The position numbers and the translations under genes are program-made. A stretch of DNA of 64,000 nucleotides from an uncultured Mesonia sp. Its GTDB lineage: Bacteria; Bacteroidota; Bacteroidia; Flavobacteriales; Flavobacteriaceae. The DNA lies in contig CANLVH010000013.1 in assembly GCA_947494545.1 (NCBI GenBank), positions 18,683 through 82,682 of the forward strand, written 5' to 3'. The notes below the pieces were generated by a model that made no database searches, was not told where the DNA came from, and worked only from the letters and a program-made list of their open reading frames with translations. Within the stretch, counting starts at the first letter, position 1, and each line of letters opens with the position of its first letter. Positions 32,782 to 44,400 of the stretch are shown here, piece after piece.

Positions 32782-33969
32782 ATGGCAAAGGAAACTTATG
32801 ATCGTTCCAAACCGCACTTAAATATAGGTACAATTGGACACGTAGATCACGGAAAAACTACTTTAACTGCTGCTATTACTAAGGTAATGGCTGATGCTGG
32901 ATATTCAGAAGCTAGTGCTTTTGATCAAATTGACAATGCTCCTGAAGAAAAAGAAAGAGGTATAACAATTAACTCTTCGCACGTAGAGTACCAAACAGAA
33001 AAGCGTCACTATGCACACGTTGACTGTCCTGGTCACGCCGATTATGTAAAGAACATGGTTACTGGTGCTGCTCAGATGGACGGTGCTATTTTGGTGGTTG
33101 CTGCTACAGACGGACCAATGCCACAAACACGTGAGCATATCTTATTAGGTCGTCAGGTAGGTATTCCTAGAATCGTTACTTTTTTGAACAAAGTTGATTT
33201 AGTTGACGATGAGGAATTATTAGAATTAGTAGAGATGGAAGTAAGAGATTTGCTTTCTTTCTATGAGTACGACGGAGATAATGCTCCTATCATTTCTGGT
33301 TCTGCTTTAGGTGCCTTAAACGGTGACGAAAAGTGGTCTAAAACTGTTATGGAGTTGATGGAAGCTGTTGATGAGTGGATAGAGTTGCCGCAGAGAGATG
33401 TTGATAAAGATTTCTTAATGCCTATAGAAGATGTATTCTCTATTACTGGTCGTGGTACTGTTGCAACTGGTCGTATAGAAACTGGTGTTGCTAATACCGG
33501 AGATCCTGTAGAAATTATTGGTATGGGGGCTGGTAAGCTTACTTCTACTATTACTGGAGTTGAGATGTTCCGTAAAATATTAGATAGAGGTGAAGCTGGT
33601 GATAACGTAGGTATTTTATTAAGAGGTATAGAGAAAACTCAGATTACTCGTGGTATGGTAATTACTAAGCCCGGATCTGTAACTCCTCACGCTAAATTTA
33701 AAGCAGAGGTTTATATCTTGAAAAAAGAAGAAGGTGGTCGTCACACGCCATTCCATAATAACTACCGTCCACAGTTCTACGTAAGAACAACAGACGTGAC
33801 TGGTACTATTAACTTGCCTGATGGTGTAGAAATGGTAATGCCTGGAGATAACGTAACTATTACTGTTGAGTTAATTCAGCCAATTGCTATGAACACAGGT
33901 TTACGTTTCGCTATCCGTGAAGGTGGTAGAACCGTAGGTGCTGGTCAGGTAACTGAAATTTTAGAATAA
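32782..33969 (+). CDS. tuf: Elongation factor Tu
   Basis: 395 residues. GTPase motifs GHVDHGKTT (G1), DCPGHADY (G3) and NKVD (G4), then two beta-barrel domains ending [15 protein letters not shown]. It delivers aminoacyl-tRNA to the ribosome. Cotranscribed with the upstream tRNAs and followed by tRNA-Trp and secE, the standard order for this clade. The 3' spacer has an imperfect hairpin near 33990-34018 without a T-run. Confidence 0.98.
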   Translation: MAKETYDRSKPHLNIGTIGHVDHGKTTLTAAITKVMADAGYSEASAFDQIDNAPEEKERGITINSSHVEYQTEKRHYAHVDCPGHADYVKNMVTGAAQMDGAILVVAATDGPMPQTREHILLGRQVGIPRIVTFLNKVDLVDDEELLELVEMEVRDLLSFYEYDGDNAPIISGSALGALNGDEKWSKTVMELMEAVDEWIELPQRDVDKDFLMPIEDVFSITGRGTVATGRIETGVANTGDPVEIIGMGAGKLTSTITGVEMFRKILDRGEAGDNVGILLRGIEKTQITRGMVITKPGSVTPHAKFKAEVYILKKEEGGRHTPFHNNYRPQFYVRTTDVTGTINLPDGVEMVMPGDNVTITVELIQPIAMNTGLRFAIREGGRTVGAGQVTEILE

Positions 33970-34069
33970 GCGTAAGCTAAGTATAAGGTTAAGGTGTTTC
34001 GTGAAAACGGAATACCTTGACTTGTATTTATGGTTTAGTTTTCTTTCTTAATAAGATTCTAAACTATTT

Positions 34070-34113
34070 ACGGGTTTAGCTCATCCCGATAGCTATCGGG
34101 AGGTAGAGCACTA
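34070..34113 (+). pseudogene. Partial tRNA 5' half with perfect palindrome in the D-loop (before tRNA-Trp)
   Basis: ACGGGTTTAGCTC is identical to the first 13 bases of tRNA-Trp 48 bases downstream. The D-loop is replaced by TCCCGATAGCTATCGGGA (34084-34101), a perfect 18-base palindrome, followed by GGTAGAGCACT as in the real tRNA, and then the sequence ends. No anticodon stem is formed. Confidence 0.88.
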
Positions 34114-34117
34114 AAAT

Positions 34118-34190
34118 ACGGGTTTAGCTCAGTTGGTAGAGCACTGGTCTCCAAAACCAGGTGTCGGGAGTTCGAGCCTCTCAACCCGTG
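34118..34190 (+). tRNA. tRNA-Trp (anticodon CCA)
   Basis: 73 bases. Acceptor ACGGGTT pairs with AACCCGT, discriminator G, D-arm AGCTCAGTTGGTAGAGC, anticodon CCA in CTGGTCTCCAAAACCAG, T-arm CGGGAGTTCGAGCCTCT. Located between tuf and secE as usual. Confidence 0.96.
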
Positions 34191-34280
34191 CAAGGATAGA
34201 AATTTAGATTGTGATTTGTTTTCTTGCTCTTTTTGTTGAGTATTAAGTAATAAATTTCAATTGAATTGTAAGTTTTTAGC

Positions 34281-34290
34281 TTCCGCGGAA
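34281..34290. repeat. Dispersed palindrome TTCCGCGGAA (intergenic copy)
   Basis: Fourth copy of this palindrome, in the 278-base gap between tRNA-Trp and secE (34191-34468). The rest of that gap is A/T-rich and shows no gene and no clear TAnnTTTG promoter. Confidence 0.7.
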
Positions 34291-34468
34291 AAGCGCGATA
34301 GAAGTGAAAAAAAATAAAGTTCTTTTACATAAATTTTCTTCAGAATATAAAGTTAGAAAATTATGTAAGGTATTTAAAGATAATAGAACTTAAATATTAA
34401 AAATACCGGCTTGAGATCTTCTATAGTAAAAACTGGAAAGTCTCTTTGACCTCAAATAAAATTTAAAA

Positions 34469-34666
34469 ATGGCAGGATTTGTAAATTATATATCGCAGTC
34501 TTACGATGAGCTTAAAAACCATGTAACCTGGCCAACCTATGCGGAAGCGCAGCGGTTAACCGTGATTGTTTTAGTATTTTCGGTAATTTTCTCTTTGGCA
34601 ATATGGGGTGTAGATTCGGTGTTTGGTGAGATTATAGAGGAATACTTTAAGTGGGTTAAATCTTAA
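34469..34666 (+). CDS. secE: Preprotein translocase subunit SecE
   Basis: 65 residues, the short bacterial form: amphipathic helix NYISQSYDELKNHVTWPTYAEAQR followed by one membrane segment (LTVIVLVFSVIFSLAIWGV). SecE clamps SecY in the translocon. It is 11 bases upstream of nusG, the conserved pairing. Confidence 0.95.
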   Translation: MAGFVNYISQSYDELKNHVTWPTYAEAQRLTVIVLVFSVIFSLAIWGVDSVFGEIIEEYFKWVKS

Positions 34667-34677
34667 AAATCGCTTTT

Positions 34678-35229
34678 ATGGCTGAAGATAAGTTGAAAAA
34701 ATGGTATGTGGTTAGATCGGTAAGCGGTCAAGAAAATAAGATTAAAGATTATATAGAAAAAGAAATAGCCCACGAAGGTTTGGAAGAATATTTGGAAGAG
34801 GTTTTAGTGCCTACAGAAAAAGTTGTTCAAATCAGAAAAGGTAAAAAAGTTAATAAAGAACGCGTATATTTTCCCGGTTATGTTATGGTTAAAGCTAACC
34901 TAAGTGGGGAAATTCCGCATATTATTAAAGGAATAAATGGTGTTATTGGTTTCTTAGGAGAAACTAAAGGAGGAGATCCCGTGCCATTAAGAAAGTCTGA
35001 AGTTGACCGTATGTTAGGAGATGTAGACGAGTTGGCGGTACAAGAAGACAGCGTTGCAATTCCTTATAATATTGGAGAGACAATTAAGGTTATTGATGGT
35101 CCATTTAATGGTTTTAATGGTACTATAGAGCGCGTTAACGAAGAAAAAAGAAAACTGGAGGTAATGGTGAAAATCTTTGGAAGAAAAACACCATTAGAAC
35201 TCAGTTATATGCAAGTAGAGAAAGTTTAA
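34678..35229 (+). CDS. nusG: Transcription termination/antitermination factor NusG
   Basis: 183 residues. N-terminal NGN domain (KWYVVRSVSGQENKIKDYIE, VYFPGYVMVKA, GVIGFLGE) and C-terminal KOW domain (GETIKVIDGPFNGFNGTIERVNEEKRKLEV). It binds RNA polymerase and couples it to Rho or the ribosome. Standard length and context. Confidence 0.96.
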   Translation: MAEDKLKKWYVVRSVSGQENKIKDYIEKEIAHEGLEEYLEEVLVPTEKVVQIRKGKKVNKERVYFPGYVMVKANLSGEIPHIIKGINGVIGFLGETKGGDPVPLRKSEVDRMLGDVDELAVQEDSVAIPYNIGETIKVIDGPFNGFNGTIERVNEEKRKLEVMVKIFGRKTPLELSYMQVEKV

Positions 35230-35303
35230 GTTGTTACGCTTATATAATTAGAATTATTCTTAATGCTTCCACTTTTAGATTAATTCAAATTAAAAATTAA
35301 AAA

Positions 35304-35741
35304 ATGGCAAAAGAAGTAAGTAAAGTTGTAAAACTACAAGTCCGCGGAGGTGCTGCTAACCCTTCACCACCAGTTGGACCTGCTTTAGGTGCTGCCGGGG
35401 TAAATATCATGGAATTCTGTAAGCAATTCAATGGTAGAACCCAAGATAAGGCAGGCAAGGTTTTGCCGGTAGACATTACAGTATATAAAGACAAATCGTT
35501 TGATTTTGTTATTAAAACTCCACCGGCTGCCGTTCAACTCCTAGAAGCATCTAAAAATAAGAAAGGTTCTGGAGAACCAAACCGTAAAAAAGTTGCTAGT
35601 GTTACTTGGGATCAAGTAAAAGCTATTGCAGAAGATAAAATGCAAGATTTAAATGCTTTTACTGTCGAGTCTGCTATGAAAATGGTAGCCGGCACCGCAC
35701 GTTCTATGGGAATAACTGTAAAAGGTGATGCACCGTTTTAA
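35304..35741 (+). CDS. rplK: 50S ribosomal protein uL11
   Basis: 145 residues. [22 protein letters not shown] is the canonical uL11 N-terminus and the C-terminal rRNA-binding domain ends [12 protein letters not shown]. Part of the GTPase-associated centre of the 50S subunit. Followed by rplA after 17 bases. Confidence 0.97.
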   Translation: MAKEVSKVVKLQVRGGAANPSPPVGPALGAAGVNIMEFCKQFNGRTQDKAGKVLPVDITVYKDKSFDFVIKTPPAAVQLLEASKNKKGSGEPNRKKVASVTWDQVKAIAEDKMQDLNAFTVESAMKMVAGTARSMGITVKGDAPF

Positions 35742-35758
35742 TCCAAAAAGAAAGTAAA

Positions 35759-36457
35759 ATGGCAAAATTGACAAAAAAGCAAAAAGAGGTGCAAGCAAAA
35801 TTAGACAACACTAAGTTGTATACAGTTGCAGAAGCCTCTTCTGTAATAAAAGATATTTCTAACGTAAACTTTGATCCTTCTGTAGAACTTGCAGTTAGAC
35901 TAAATGTAGATCCGCGTAAAGCGAATCAAATGGTAAGAGGTGTGGTTACTTTACCACACGGTACCGGTAAAGACATTAAGGTTTTAGCTTTGGTAACTCC
36001 GGATAAGGAAGACGAAGCAAAAGAAGCTGGTGCAGATTACGTAGGTTTAGACGAATATTTAGAAAAAATCAAAGGCGGTTGGACAGACGTAGACGTTATT
36101 GTAACCATGCCTAGCGTAATGGGTAAATTGGGACCTTTAGGTAGAATTTTAGGACCAAGAGGTTTAATGCCTAACCCAAAAACAGGAACGGTAACTATGG
36201 ATGTTGCTAAAGCTGTTGCTGATGTAAAAGCTGGTAAAATCGACTTTAAAGTAGATAAAACTGGTATAGTTCATGCAGCAGTTGGAAAAACATCTTTTGA
36301 TGCCGATAAAATTGCAGGAAACGCAAGGGAATTATTAACTACGCTGGTAAAATTAAAACCTCAGGCAGCAAAAGGTGTATATATTAAAAGTATATACATG
36401 TCTAGCACGATGAGCCCGAGTGTGGAGATTGATACAAAAAGGTTTACTGAGCAATAA
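35759..36457 (+). CDS. rplA: 50S ribosomal protein uL1
   Basis: 232 residues with conserved [24 protein letters not shown] and the final [11 protein letters not shown]. It forms the L1 stalk at the tRNA exit site and in many bacteria represses its own operon by binding the mRNA. Ten bases separate it from rplJ. Confidence 0.97.
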   Translation: MAKLTKKQKEVQAKLDNTKLYTVAEASSVIKDISNVNFDPSVELAVRLNVDPRKANQMVRGVVTLPHGTGKDIKVLALVTPDKEDEAKEAGADYVGLDEYLEKIKGGWTDVDVIVTMPSVMGKLGPLGRILGPRGLMPNPKTGTVTMDVAKAVADVKAGKIDFKVDKTGIVHAAVGKTSFDADKIAGNARELLTTLVKLKPQAAKGVYIKSIYMSSTMSPSVEIDTKRFTEQ

Positions 36458-36467
36458 TTAAATTATT

Positions 36468-36986
36468 ATGACAAGAGAAGAAAAATCACAAGTAATAAAA
36501 GATTTAACTGCCCAGTTAGCTGATACTTCCACGCTTTATTTAGCTGATATTTCAGGATTGGATGCAAACACTACTTCTAATTTAAGAAGAGCTTGCTTTA
36601 AAGCTGATGTAAAGCTATCGGTAGTTAAAAATACTTTATTGGCCAAAGCAATGGAAGAGTCTGGCGTAGATTACGGCGAGCTTCCAACGGTTTTGAAAGG
36701 TAATACCTCTATAATGGTATCAGATACCGGAAATGCTCCGGCCAAAGTAATTAAAGAATTTAGAAAGAAAAATGATAAGCCTGTTCTTAAAGGTGCTTTT
36801 ATTGATGAAGCAATTTATGTTGGAGATGAGTACTTAGAAACATTATCTAGCATCAAATCTAAAGAAGAGGTTATTGGAGATATTATCGGATTGTTACAAT
36901 CGCCAACTAAAAACGTTATTTCAGCGCTTAAGTCTGGTGGTAGTAAACTTTCTGGTATTCTTAAAACACTTTCTGAAAAAGAATAA
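36468..36986 (+). CDS. rplJ: 50S ribosomal protein uL10
   Basis: 172 residues. REEKSQVIKDLTAQLADTSTLYLADISGL and SVVKNTLLAKAM mark the rRNA-binding part; the C-terminal helix carries the bL12 binding sites. It is the stalk base. The stop is 57 bases before rplL. Confidence 0.96.
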   Translation: MTREEKSQVIKDLTAQLADTSTLYLADISGLDANTTSNLRRACFKADVKLSVVKNTLLAKAMEESGVDYGELPTVLKGNTSIMVSDTGNAPAKVIKEFRKKNDKPVLKGAFIDEAIYVGDEYLETLSSIKSKEEVIGDIIGLLQSPTKNVISALKSGGSKLSGILKTLSEKE

Positions 36987-37043
36987 CACGTACGCACTTT
37001 TTAACAATTATAAATTAAATTACACATTTTAAAACGATAGAAA

Positions 37044-37421
37044 ATGGCAGATTTAAAAGAATTCGCAGAACAATTGGTTAACCTTACAGTAAAAGAAGTT
37101 AATGAGTTAGCTGATATATTAAAAGAAGAATATGGTATAGAGCCTGCAGCTGCTGCAGTAGCTGTTGCTGGTGGCGGTGCTGCTGGTGAAGGAGCCCAAG
37201 AAGAAGAGCAAACTGAGTTTGACGTAATCTTAAAAGCTCCGGGTGGTTCTAAATTAGCAGTTGTAAAACTGGTAAAAGAATTAACAGGTCTTGGTCTTAA
37301 AGATGCAAAAGGTTTAGTAGATGGTGCACCAGCTCCAGTAAAAGAGGGTGTTGCTAAAGATGAAGCCGAAGCACTTAAATCACAATTAGAAGAAGCAGGA
37401 GCTGAGGTTGAGCTTAAATAA
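37044..37421 (+). CDS. rplL: 50S ribosomal protein bL12 (L7/L12)
   Basis: 125 residues: N-terminal dimerisation helices, an Ala/Gly-rich hinge ([21 protein letters not shown]) and the C-terminal factor-binding domain with [24 protein letters not shown]. It recruits translation GTPases such as EF-Tu. Confidence 0.97.
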   Translation: MADLKEFAEQLVNLTVKEVNELADILKEEYGIEPAAAAVAVAGGGAAGEGAQEEEQTEFDVILKAPGGSKLAVVKLVKELTGLGLKDAKGLVDGAPAPVKEGVAKDEAEALKSQLEEAGAEVELK

Positions 37422-37446
37422 TAAGCTTACCGAGCAATTTTATTTA

Positions 37447-37484
37447 GGTTTAGACCTCAGGAATTACTCCTGGAGGTCTAAACC
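37447..37484 (+). other. Long hairpin between rplL and rpoB
   Basis: GGTTTAGACCTC (37447-37458) pairs perfectly with GAGGTCTAAACC (37473-37484), with more pairing inside the loop. Only ATTTTG follows, so it is not a full terminator. It is in the same place as the rplL-rpoB attenuator/RNase III site of enterobacteria and probably tunes the ratio of ribosomal protein to polymerase. Confidence 0.7.
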
Positions 37485-37584
37485 ATTTTGCGTATAAAAG
37501 CGCAGCGTGTTAATACACACATTTTTTTAAGTTAATTATGCTTTCAAAAATTATTTTTTGAAAACCTCAAATTCCGTCCAATAG

Positions 37585-40500
37585 ATGTTAGAAACGCAAA
37601 CTGAAAGATTGAATTTCTCTTCTGTAAAGAATAAGCCTGATTATCCAGACTTTTTGGATATACAGATAAAATCGTTTCAAGATTTCTTCCAATTAGAAAC
37701 AAAATCAGAAGAAAGGGGAAATGAAGGCTTGTACAATACTTTTCAAGAGAATTTCCCGATTACCGATACGCGTAATCAATTCGTACTCGAGTTTTTAGAT
37801 TATTTCGTAGATCCTCCTCGCTATTCTATTCAAGAATGCATAGAGAGAGGGTTGACTTATAGTGTTCCGTTAAAAGCTAGGTTAAAATTATATTGTACAG
37901 ATCCGGAACATGAAGATTTTGAAACTATTGTACAAGATGTGTACTTGGGTACAATACCTTATATGACGCCAAGCGGTACTTTTTGTATCAATGGGGCAGA
38001 ACGCGTAGTGGTTTCACAATTACACCGTTCTCCGGGTGTATTCTTTGGACAATCGTTCCACGCCAACGGAACAAAATTATACTCTGCCAGAGTAATTCCT
38101 TTTAAAGGTTCTTGGATAGAGTTTGCCACAGATATTAATAGCGTAATGTACGCTTATATTGATCGTAAAAAGAAATTACCGGTAACTACTTTATTCCGTG
38201 CAATTGGTTTTGAAAGAGATAAAGATATCTTAGAAATTTTTGACCTTGCTGAAGAAGTTAAAGTAAGCAAAACCGGTCTTAAAAAAGTATTGGGTCGTAA
38301 ATTAGCAGCCCGTGTACTTAATACTTGGTATGAAGATTTTGTAGATGAAGACACCGGGGAAGTAGTTTCTATAGAAAGAAACGAAATTGTATTAGATCGT
38401 GATACAGAGCTGGAGAAAGACCATATAGAGGAAATTCTGGAAACAGGAACCAAAACGATACTTTTACATAAAGAAGACAACTCTACCGGAGATTATGCAA
38501 TTATCCACAATACCTTGCAAAAAGATCCAACCAACTCAGAAAAAGAGGCGGTAGAGCATATATACAGACAATTACGTAACGCCGAGCCGCCAGATGAAGA
38601 AACGGCTAGAGGAATAATAGATAAATTATTCTTTTCAGATCAACGCTATAATTTAGGCGAAGTTGGTCGTTACCGTATGAATAAAAAATTAGGTCTTAAT
38701 ATAGAAATGGATAAGCAAGTGCTTACCAAAGAAGATATTATTACCATTATTAAATATTTAATTGAGCTTATTAACTCCAAAGCAGAGATAGATGATATTG
38801 ACCACCTTTCTAACCGTCGTGTACGTACAGTAGGTGAGCAATTATCACAACAATTTGGAGTAGGTCTTGCGCGTATGGCCAGAACCATTCGTGAAAGAAT
38901 GAATGTACGAGACAATGAAGTGTTTACACCAATAGATTTGATTAACGCAAAGACTTTATCTTCTGTAATCAACTCTTTCTTTGGTACCAACCAGTTGTCA
39001 CAATTTATGGATCAAACCAACCCGCTTGCAGAAATTACGCACAAGCGTCGTTTGTCTGCATTAGGTCCGGGAGGTTTATCTAGAGAAAGAGCAGGATTTG
39101 AGGTTCGAGATGTTCACTATACACATTACGGACGACTTTGTCCTATAGAAACACCAGAAGGTCCAAACATTGGTTTGATTTCTTCGCTTTCTGTTTTTGC
39201 CAAAGTAAATGGTATGGGCTTTATTGAAACGCCTTACCGAAAGGTAGAAGACGGAAAGATGGATATGGAAAACGAACCGGTATATTTCTCTGCAGAGGAA
39301 GAAGAAGGAAAGTTAATTGCACAAGCAAATATTCCTACTAAAGAAGACGGTACCATCAATACAGATAAAGTTATTGCTAGAATGGAAGGAGACTTCCCGG
39401 TAGTAGATCCTAAAGAGGTGCACTTTACAGATGTGGCGCCTAACCAGATTTCTTCGATCTCGGCTTCTTTAATTCCGTTCTTAGAACATGATGATGCAAA
39501 CCGTGCTTTGATGGGCTCTAATATGATGCGCCAAGCGGTGCCATTATTACGAGTAGATTCTCCAATTGTAGGAACCGGTTTAGAGCGTCAAGTGGCTTCA
39601 GATTCTCGTGTTTTAATGAATGCAGAAGGAGACGGTACTGTAGAATATGTAGACGCACAGAAAATTACAATAAAATACGATAGAACAGAAGAAGAGCGTA
39701 TGGTAAGCTTTGATTCTGATTCTAAAACCTACGATTTAATTAAGTTTAGAAAAACCAACCAAGGTACTTCCGTAAACTTAAAACCAATCGTAAGAGTAGG
39801 AGATCGCGTTAAAAAAGGGCAAGTTTTATGTCAAGGTTACGCAACAGAAGCTGGAGAGCTTGCGTTGGGTAGAAATATGAAAGTTGCCTTTATGCCTTGG
39901 AAGGGGTATAACTTTGAGGATGCAATTGTAATTTCCGAAAAGGTAGTAAGAGAAGATATCTTTACTTCTATTCACATAGACGAATACAGTTTAGAAGTGC
40001 GTGATACCAAATTAGGTAACGAAGAGTTGACTAACGATATTCCAAACGTTTCTGAAGAAGCTACTAAAGATTTAGATGAGCACGGAATGATTCGTATTGG
40101 AGCAGAGGTTAAGCCCGGCGATATTTTAATTGGTAAAATTACGCCAAAAGGAGAATCAGACCCAACACCTGAAGAGAAATTACTACGTGCTATTTTTGGA
40201 GACAAAGCAGGAGATGTAAAAGATGCATCTTTAAAAGCTTCTCCATCTTTAGAAGGAGTGGTAATTAATAAAAAACTCTTTGCACGTGCTATCAAAGATA
40301 AGCGTAAACGAGCGCAAGATAAAGAAGATATTGCACGTTTAGAAGACAAGTACAGAGTTAAATTTGAAGCTTTAAAATCTGATTTAATCGATAAACTTTT
40401 TGCAATTGTTGGTGGTAAAACCGCACAGGGAGTGCAAAATGATTTAGGAGAAGATGTATTGCCAAAAGGTAAAAAATATACCTTAAAAATGCTTAACTCC

Positions 40501-41397
40501 GTAGACGATTATACGCACCTTACCAGCGGTACGTGGACAACAGACGAGCATTTAAATGCGTTGGTTGCAGATTTATTGCACAATTATAAAATTAAAGAAA
40601 ACGACCTACAAGGTAACCTAAGAAGAGAGAAGTTTACCATAACTGTAGGAGACGAGTTGCCATCTGGTATTATCAAACTAGCTAAGGTTTATGTTGCTAA
40701 AAAACGTAAATTAAAAGTTGGAGATAAAATGGCGGGACGTCACGGTAACAAAGGTATTGTAGCACGTATTGTACGTCAAGAAGATATGCCTTTCTTAGAA
40801 GACGGAACGCCGGTAGACATCGTGTTAAACCCACTTGGGGTACCATCACGTATGAATATTGGTCAGATTTATGAAACGGTTTTAGGCTGGGCAGGACAAA
40901 AATTAGGGCAGAAATATGCTACTCCAATTTTTGATGGTGCAACTATAGACCATATTAATGAGTTGACAGATAAAGCCGGTATTCCTAGATTTGGTCACAC
41001 CCATTTATATGATGGCGGTACCGGAGATAGATTCGATCAGCCGGCAACAGTTGGGGTAATCTATATGCTTAAATTAGGGCATATGATTGAAGATAAGATG
41101 CACGCACGTTCTATTGGACCATATTCTTTAATTACGCAACAACCATTAGGTGGTAAAGCACAATTTGGTGGGCAGCGTTTTGGAGAGATGGAAGTTTGGG
41201 CCTTAGAAGCTTACGGCGCGTCAAGCACTTTACGTGAAATATTGACCGTAAAATCTGATGATGTGATAGGAAGGGCTAAGACATATGAGTCTATCGTAAA
41301 AGGAGAACCAATGCCAGAGCCCGGCTTGCCCGAATCTTTTAACGTGTTAATGCACGAATTGAAAGGTTTAGGACTCGATATACAACTTAAAGAGTAA
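37585..41397 (+). CDS. rpoB: DNA-directed RNA polymerase subunit beta
   Basis: 1270 residues with all conserved blocks: [11 protein letters not shown], the rifampicin-region phrases [19 protein letters not shown] and [52 protein letters not shown], and the C-terminal [18 protein letters not shown]. The rifampicin residues DQTNPL...[12 protein letters not shown] are wild-type. A TTG-free ATG start at 37585 with no SD is normal here. Cotranscribed with rpoC. Confidence 0.99.
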   Translation: MLETQTERLNFSSVKNKPDYPDFLDIQIKSFQDFFQLETKSEERGNEGLYNTFQENFPITDTRNQFVLEFLDYFVDPPRYSIQECIERGLTYSVPLKARLKLYCTDPEHEDFETIVQDVYLGTIPYMTPSGTFCINGAERVVVSQLHRSPGVFFGQSFHANGTKLYSARVIPFKGSWIEFATDINSVMYAYIDRKKKLPVTTLFRAIGFERDKDILEIFDLAEEVKVSKTGLKKVLGRKLAARVLNTWYEDFVDEDTGEVVSIERNEIVLDRDTELEKDHIEEILETGTKTILLHKEDNSTGDYAIIHNTLQKDPTNSEKEAVEHIYRQLRNAEPPDEETARGIIDKLFFSDQRYNLGEVGRYRMNKKLGLNIEMDKQVLTKEDIITIIKYLIELINSKAEIDDIDHLSNRRVRTVGEQLSQQFGVGLARMARTIRERMNVRDNEVFTPIDLINAKTLSSVINSFFGTNQLSQFMDQTNPLAEITHKRRLSALGPGGLSRERAGFEVRDVHYTHYGRLCPIETPEGPNIGLISSLSVFAKVNGMGFIETPYRKVEDGKMDMENEPVYFSAEEEEGKLIAQANIPTKEDGTINTDKVIARMEGDFPVVDPKEVHFTDVAPNQISSISASLIPFLEHDDANRALMGSNMMRQAVPLLRVDSPIVGTGLERQVASDSRVLMNAEGDGTVEYVDAQKITIKYDRTEEERMVSFDSDSKTYDLIKFRKTNQGTSVNLKPIVRVGDRVKKGQVLCQGYATEAGELALGRNMKVAFMPWKGYNFEDAIVISEKVVREDIFTSIHIDEYSLEVRDTKLGNEELTNDIPNVSEEATKDLDEHGMIRIGAEVKPGDILIGKITPKGESDPTPEEKLLRAIFGDKAGDVKDASLKASPSLEGVVINKKLFARAIKDKRKRAQDKEDIARLEDKYRVKFEALKSDLIDKLFAIVGGKTAQGVQNDLGEDVLPKGKKYTLKMLNSVDDYTHLTSGTWTTDEHLNALVADLLHNYKIKENDLQGNLRREKFTITVGDELPSGIIKLAKVYVAKKRKLKVGDKMAGRHGNKGIVARIVRQEDMPFLEDGTPVDIVLNPLGVPSRMNIGQIYETVLGWAGQKLGQKYATPIFDGATIDHINELTDKAGIPRFGHTHLYDGGTGDRFDQPATVGVIYMLKLGHMIEDKMHARSIGPYSLITQQPLGGKAQFGGQRFGEMEVWALEAYGASSTLREILTVKSDDVIGRAKTYESIVKGEPMPEPGLPESFNVLMHELKGLGLDIQLKE

Positions 41398-41401
41398 AAC
41401 C

Positions 41402-41430
41402 ATTACCTCCAAACCAGTTTTGGAGGTAAT
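41402..41430 (+). other. Perfect hairpin between rpoB and rpoC
   Basis: ATTACCTCCAAA (41402-41413) pairs with TTTGGAGGTAAT (41419-41430) around a 5-base loop; only AGTTTTCG follows. It is the second strong hairpin around rpoB and may be an RNA processing or stability element. Confidence 0.7.
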
Positions 41431-41475
41431 AGTTTTCGTTAATTTTTTAGAATAATTCTTTTAGTACCATAGATT

Positions 41476-44400
41476 ATGGCAAGAAATAATGATAAGAATA
41501 CACAAAAGAGATTTAATAAAATCTCCATTGGTTTAGCATCTCCAGAATCGATCTTGGCGGAGTCGAGAGGAGAGGTTTTAAAACCAGAAACTATTAACTA
41601 CCGTACGCACAAACCAGAAAGAGACGGTTTGTTTTGCGAACGTATTTTTGGTCCTGTAAAAGACTACGAATGTGCTTGCGGTAAATATAAAAGAATTCGT
41701 TACAAGGGGATTGTATGTGACAGATGTGGAGTAGAAGTAACAGAGAAAAAAGTTCGTAGAGATCGCGTAGGGCATATCAATTTGGTAGTGCCGGTAGCGC
41801 ATATTTGGTATTTCCGCTCTTTGCCAAACAAAATAGGTTACTTATTGGGTATCCCATCTAAGAAATTAGATATGATTATTTACTACGAAAGATACGTAGT
41901 TATACAACCCGGTAACGCAAAAAATGAAGAAGGAGAACCATTAAAGAAAATGGATTTCCTTACGGAGGAAGAATACTTAAATGTTTTAGATGAGCTTCCG
42001 CGAGAAAATTACCAGTTAGAAGATTCAGACCCTAACAAATTTATCGCAAAAATGGGAGCAGAATGCCTTATCGAAATCTTAAAAAGATTAGATTTAGATG
42101 AGCTTTCTTATGATTTACGTCACAAAGCAAACAACGAAACTTCTAAACAACGTAAAACGGAAGCCTTAAAAAGGTTACAAGTAGTAGAAGCTTTCCGCGA
42201 TGCAAACGAAAACCAAGAAAACCTGCCGGAATGGATGATCATGAAAGTGGTTCCTGTAATTCCCCCAGAACTTAGACCTTTGGTGCCGTTAGATGGAGGA
42301 CGTTTTGCAACTTCAGACTTAAACGATTTATATAGAAGAGTAATTATACGTAACAACCGTTTAAAGAGATTGATGGAGATTAAAGCTCCTGAAGTTATCT
42401 TACGTAACGAAAAACGTATGTTGCAAGAATCTGTAGATTCTTTGTTTGACAATACCAGAAAATCTTCTGCCGTTAAAACAGATTCTAATAGACCATTAAA
42501 ATCGCTATCAGATTCCTTAAAAGGAAAGCAAGGACGTTTCCGTCAAAACTTATTAGGTAAACGTGTAGATTATTCAGCACGTTCTGTAATTGTAGTTGGC
42601 CCGGAAATGAAGTTGTATGAGTGTGGTCTTCCAAAAAATATGGCAGCAGAATTATACAAACCTTTCGTTATTAGAAAACTTATCGAAAGAGGAATTGTTA
42701 AAACAGTAAAATCTGCCAAAAAAATAATAGATAAGAAAGAACCGGTAGTTTGGGACATTTTAGAAAATGTATTAAAAGGACATCCGGTACTACTTAACCG
42801 TGCGCCAACCTTGCACCGTTTAGGTATTCAAGCTTTCCAACCTAAATTAATTGAAGGTAAAGCAATTCAGTTACATCCATTGGTTTGTACTGCATTTAAT
42901 GCCGATTTTGATGGTGACCAGATGGCGGTTCACTTACCACTTGGGCCGGAAGCTATTTTAGAAGCACAATTATTAATGTTGGCTTCTCATAATATCTTAA
43001 ACCCTGCAAATGGTTCCCCGGTAACGGTACCATCGCAAGATATGGTTTTAGGTCTTTACTATATGACCAAATTGCGTAAGTCTACCGAGCAAGTGCCAAT
43101 TAAAGGAGAAGGTCTAACTTTCTATTCTCCGGAAGAAGTAATTATTGCCTATAACGAAAAACGCGTTCACTTAAACGCGCAGATTAAAGTTAAAACAAAA
43201 GACTTTAACGATAAAGGCGAGTTGGTGTCGCAACTGGTAGAAACAACCGTTGGGCGCGTTATCTTTAACGAAGAAGTACCGGAAGCTGCAGGTTATGTTA
43301 ACGAAGTTTTGACCAAAAAATCTCTAAGAGATATTATTGGTAAAATTTTAAAAGTAACCAGCGTACCGGAAACCGGAGAATTCTTAGATAAAATTAAAGA
43401 CCTTGGTTACGGCTTTGCATTTAGAGGCGGACTTTCTTTCTCTTTAGGAGATATTATTATCCCAAAAGAAAAAGAAGACATGATTAAAGAAGCCAATGAG
43501 CAAGTAGATGGTATTATGGGTAACTATAATATGGGTCTTATTACCAATAACGAACGTTATAACCAAGTTATTGATATTTGGACGGCTACTAATGCTAACC
43601 TTACCGAGTTGGCTATGAAGAGAATTAGAGAAGACCAACAAGGGTTTAACTCCGTTTATATGATGTTAGATTCTGGAGCTCGTGGTTCTAAAGAACAAAT
43701 TAGACAGCTTACCGGTATGCGTGGTTTGATGGCTAAGCCTAAAAAATCGAACACCGGAGGAGGAGAAATTATTGAAAACCCAATTCTTTCTAACTTTAAA
43801 GAAGGTCTTTCTATTTTAGAATACTTTATTTCTACACACGGGGCGCGTAAAGGTCTTGCCGATACCGCACTTAAAACTGCCGATGCAGGTTACCTAACCC
43901 GTAGATTGGTAGATGTTTCGCAAGATGTAATTGTAGGCGAAGAAGACTGCGGTACTTTGCGAGGTATAGAAGTAAAAGCTTTAAAGAAAAACGAAGAAGT
44001 AATTGAAACTTTAGGAGCACGCGTTCTAGGTAGAACCGCTCTTAACGATATTATAGACCCAATAACACAAGAACTTTTCGCAGAAGCAGGAGAAGAAATT
44101 GACGAAGCAATAGTAGCTAAAATAGAAAAGTCTGTTTTAGATGCTGTAGAAGTACGTTCCGCTTTAAGCTGCGAAGCTAAAAAAGGTATTTGTGTAAAAT
44201 GTTACGGAAGAAACTTAGCAACCGGTAAAACCGTTCAACGCGGAGAAGCTGTTGGGGTTGTAGCCGCGCAATCTATTGGAGAGCCGGGTACACAGTTAAC
44301 GCTTCGTACCTTCCACGTGGGTGGTATTGCAGGAAACATTTCTGAAGATAATAAGGTGATTTCCAAATTTGACGGTATTGCCGAAATTGACGATTTAAAA

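Noticed and set aside
38154..40349. Antisense open frames opposite rpoB
   Set aside because: They mirror codon bias of a strongly expressed gene, have no promoter and no recognisable domain.
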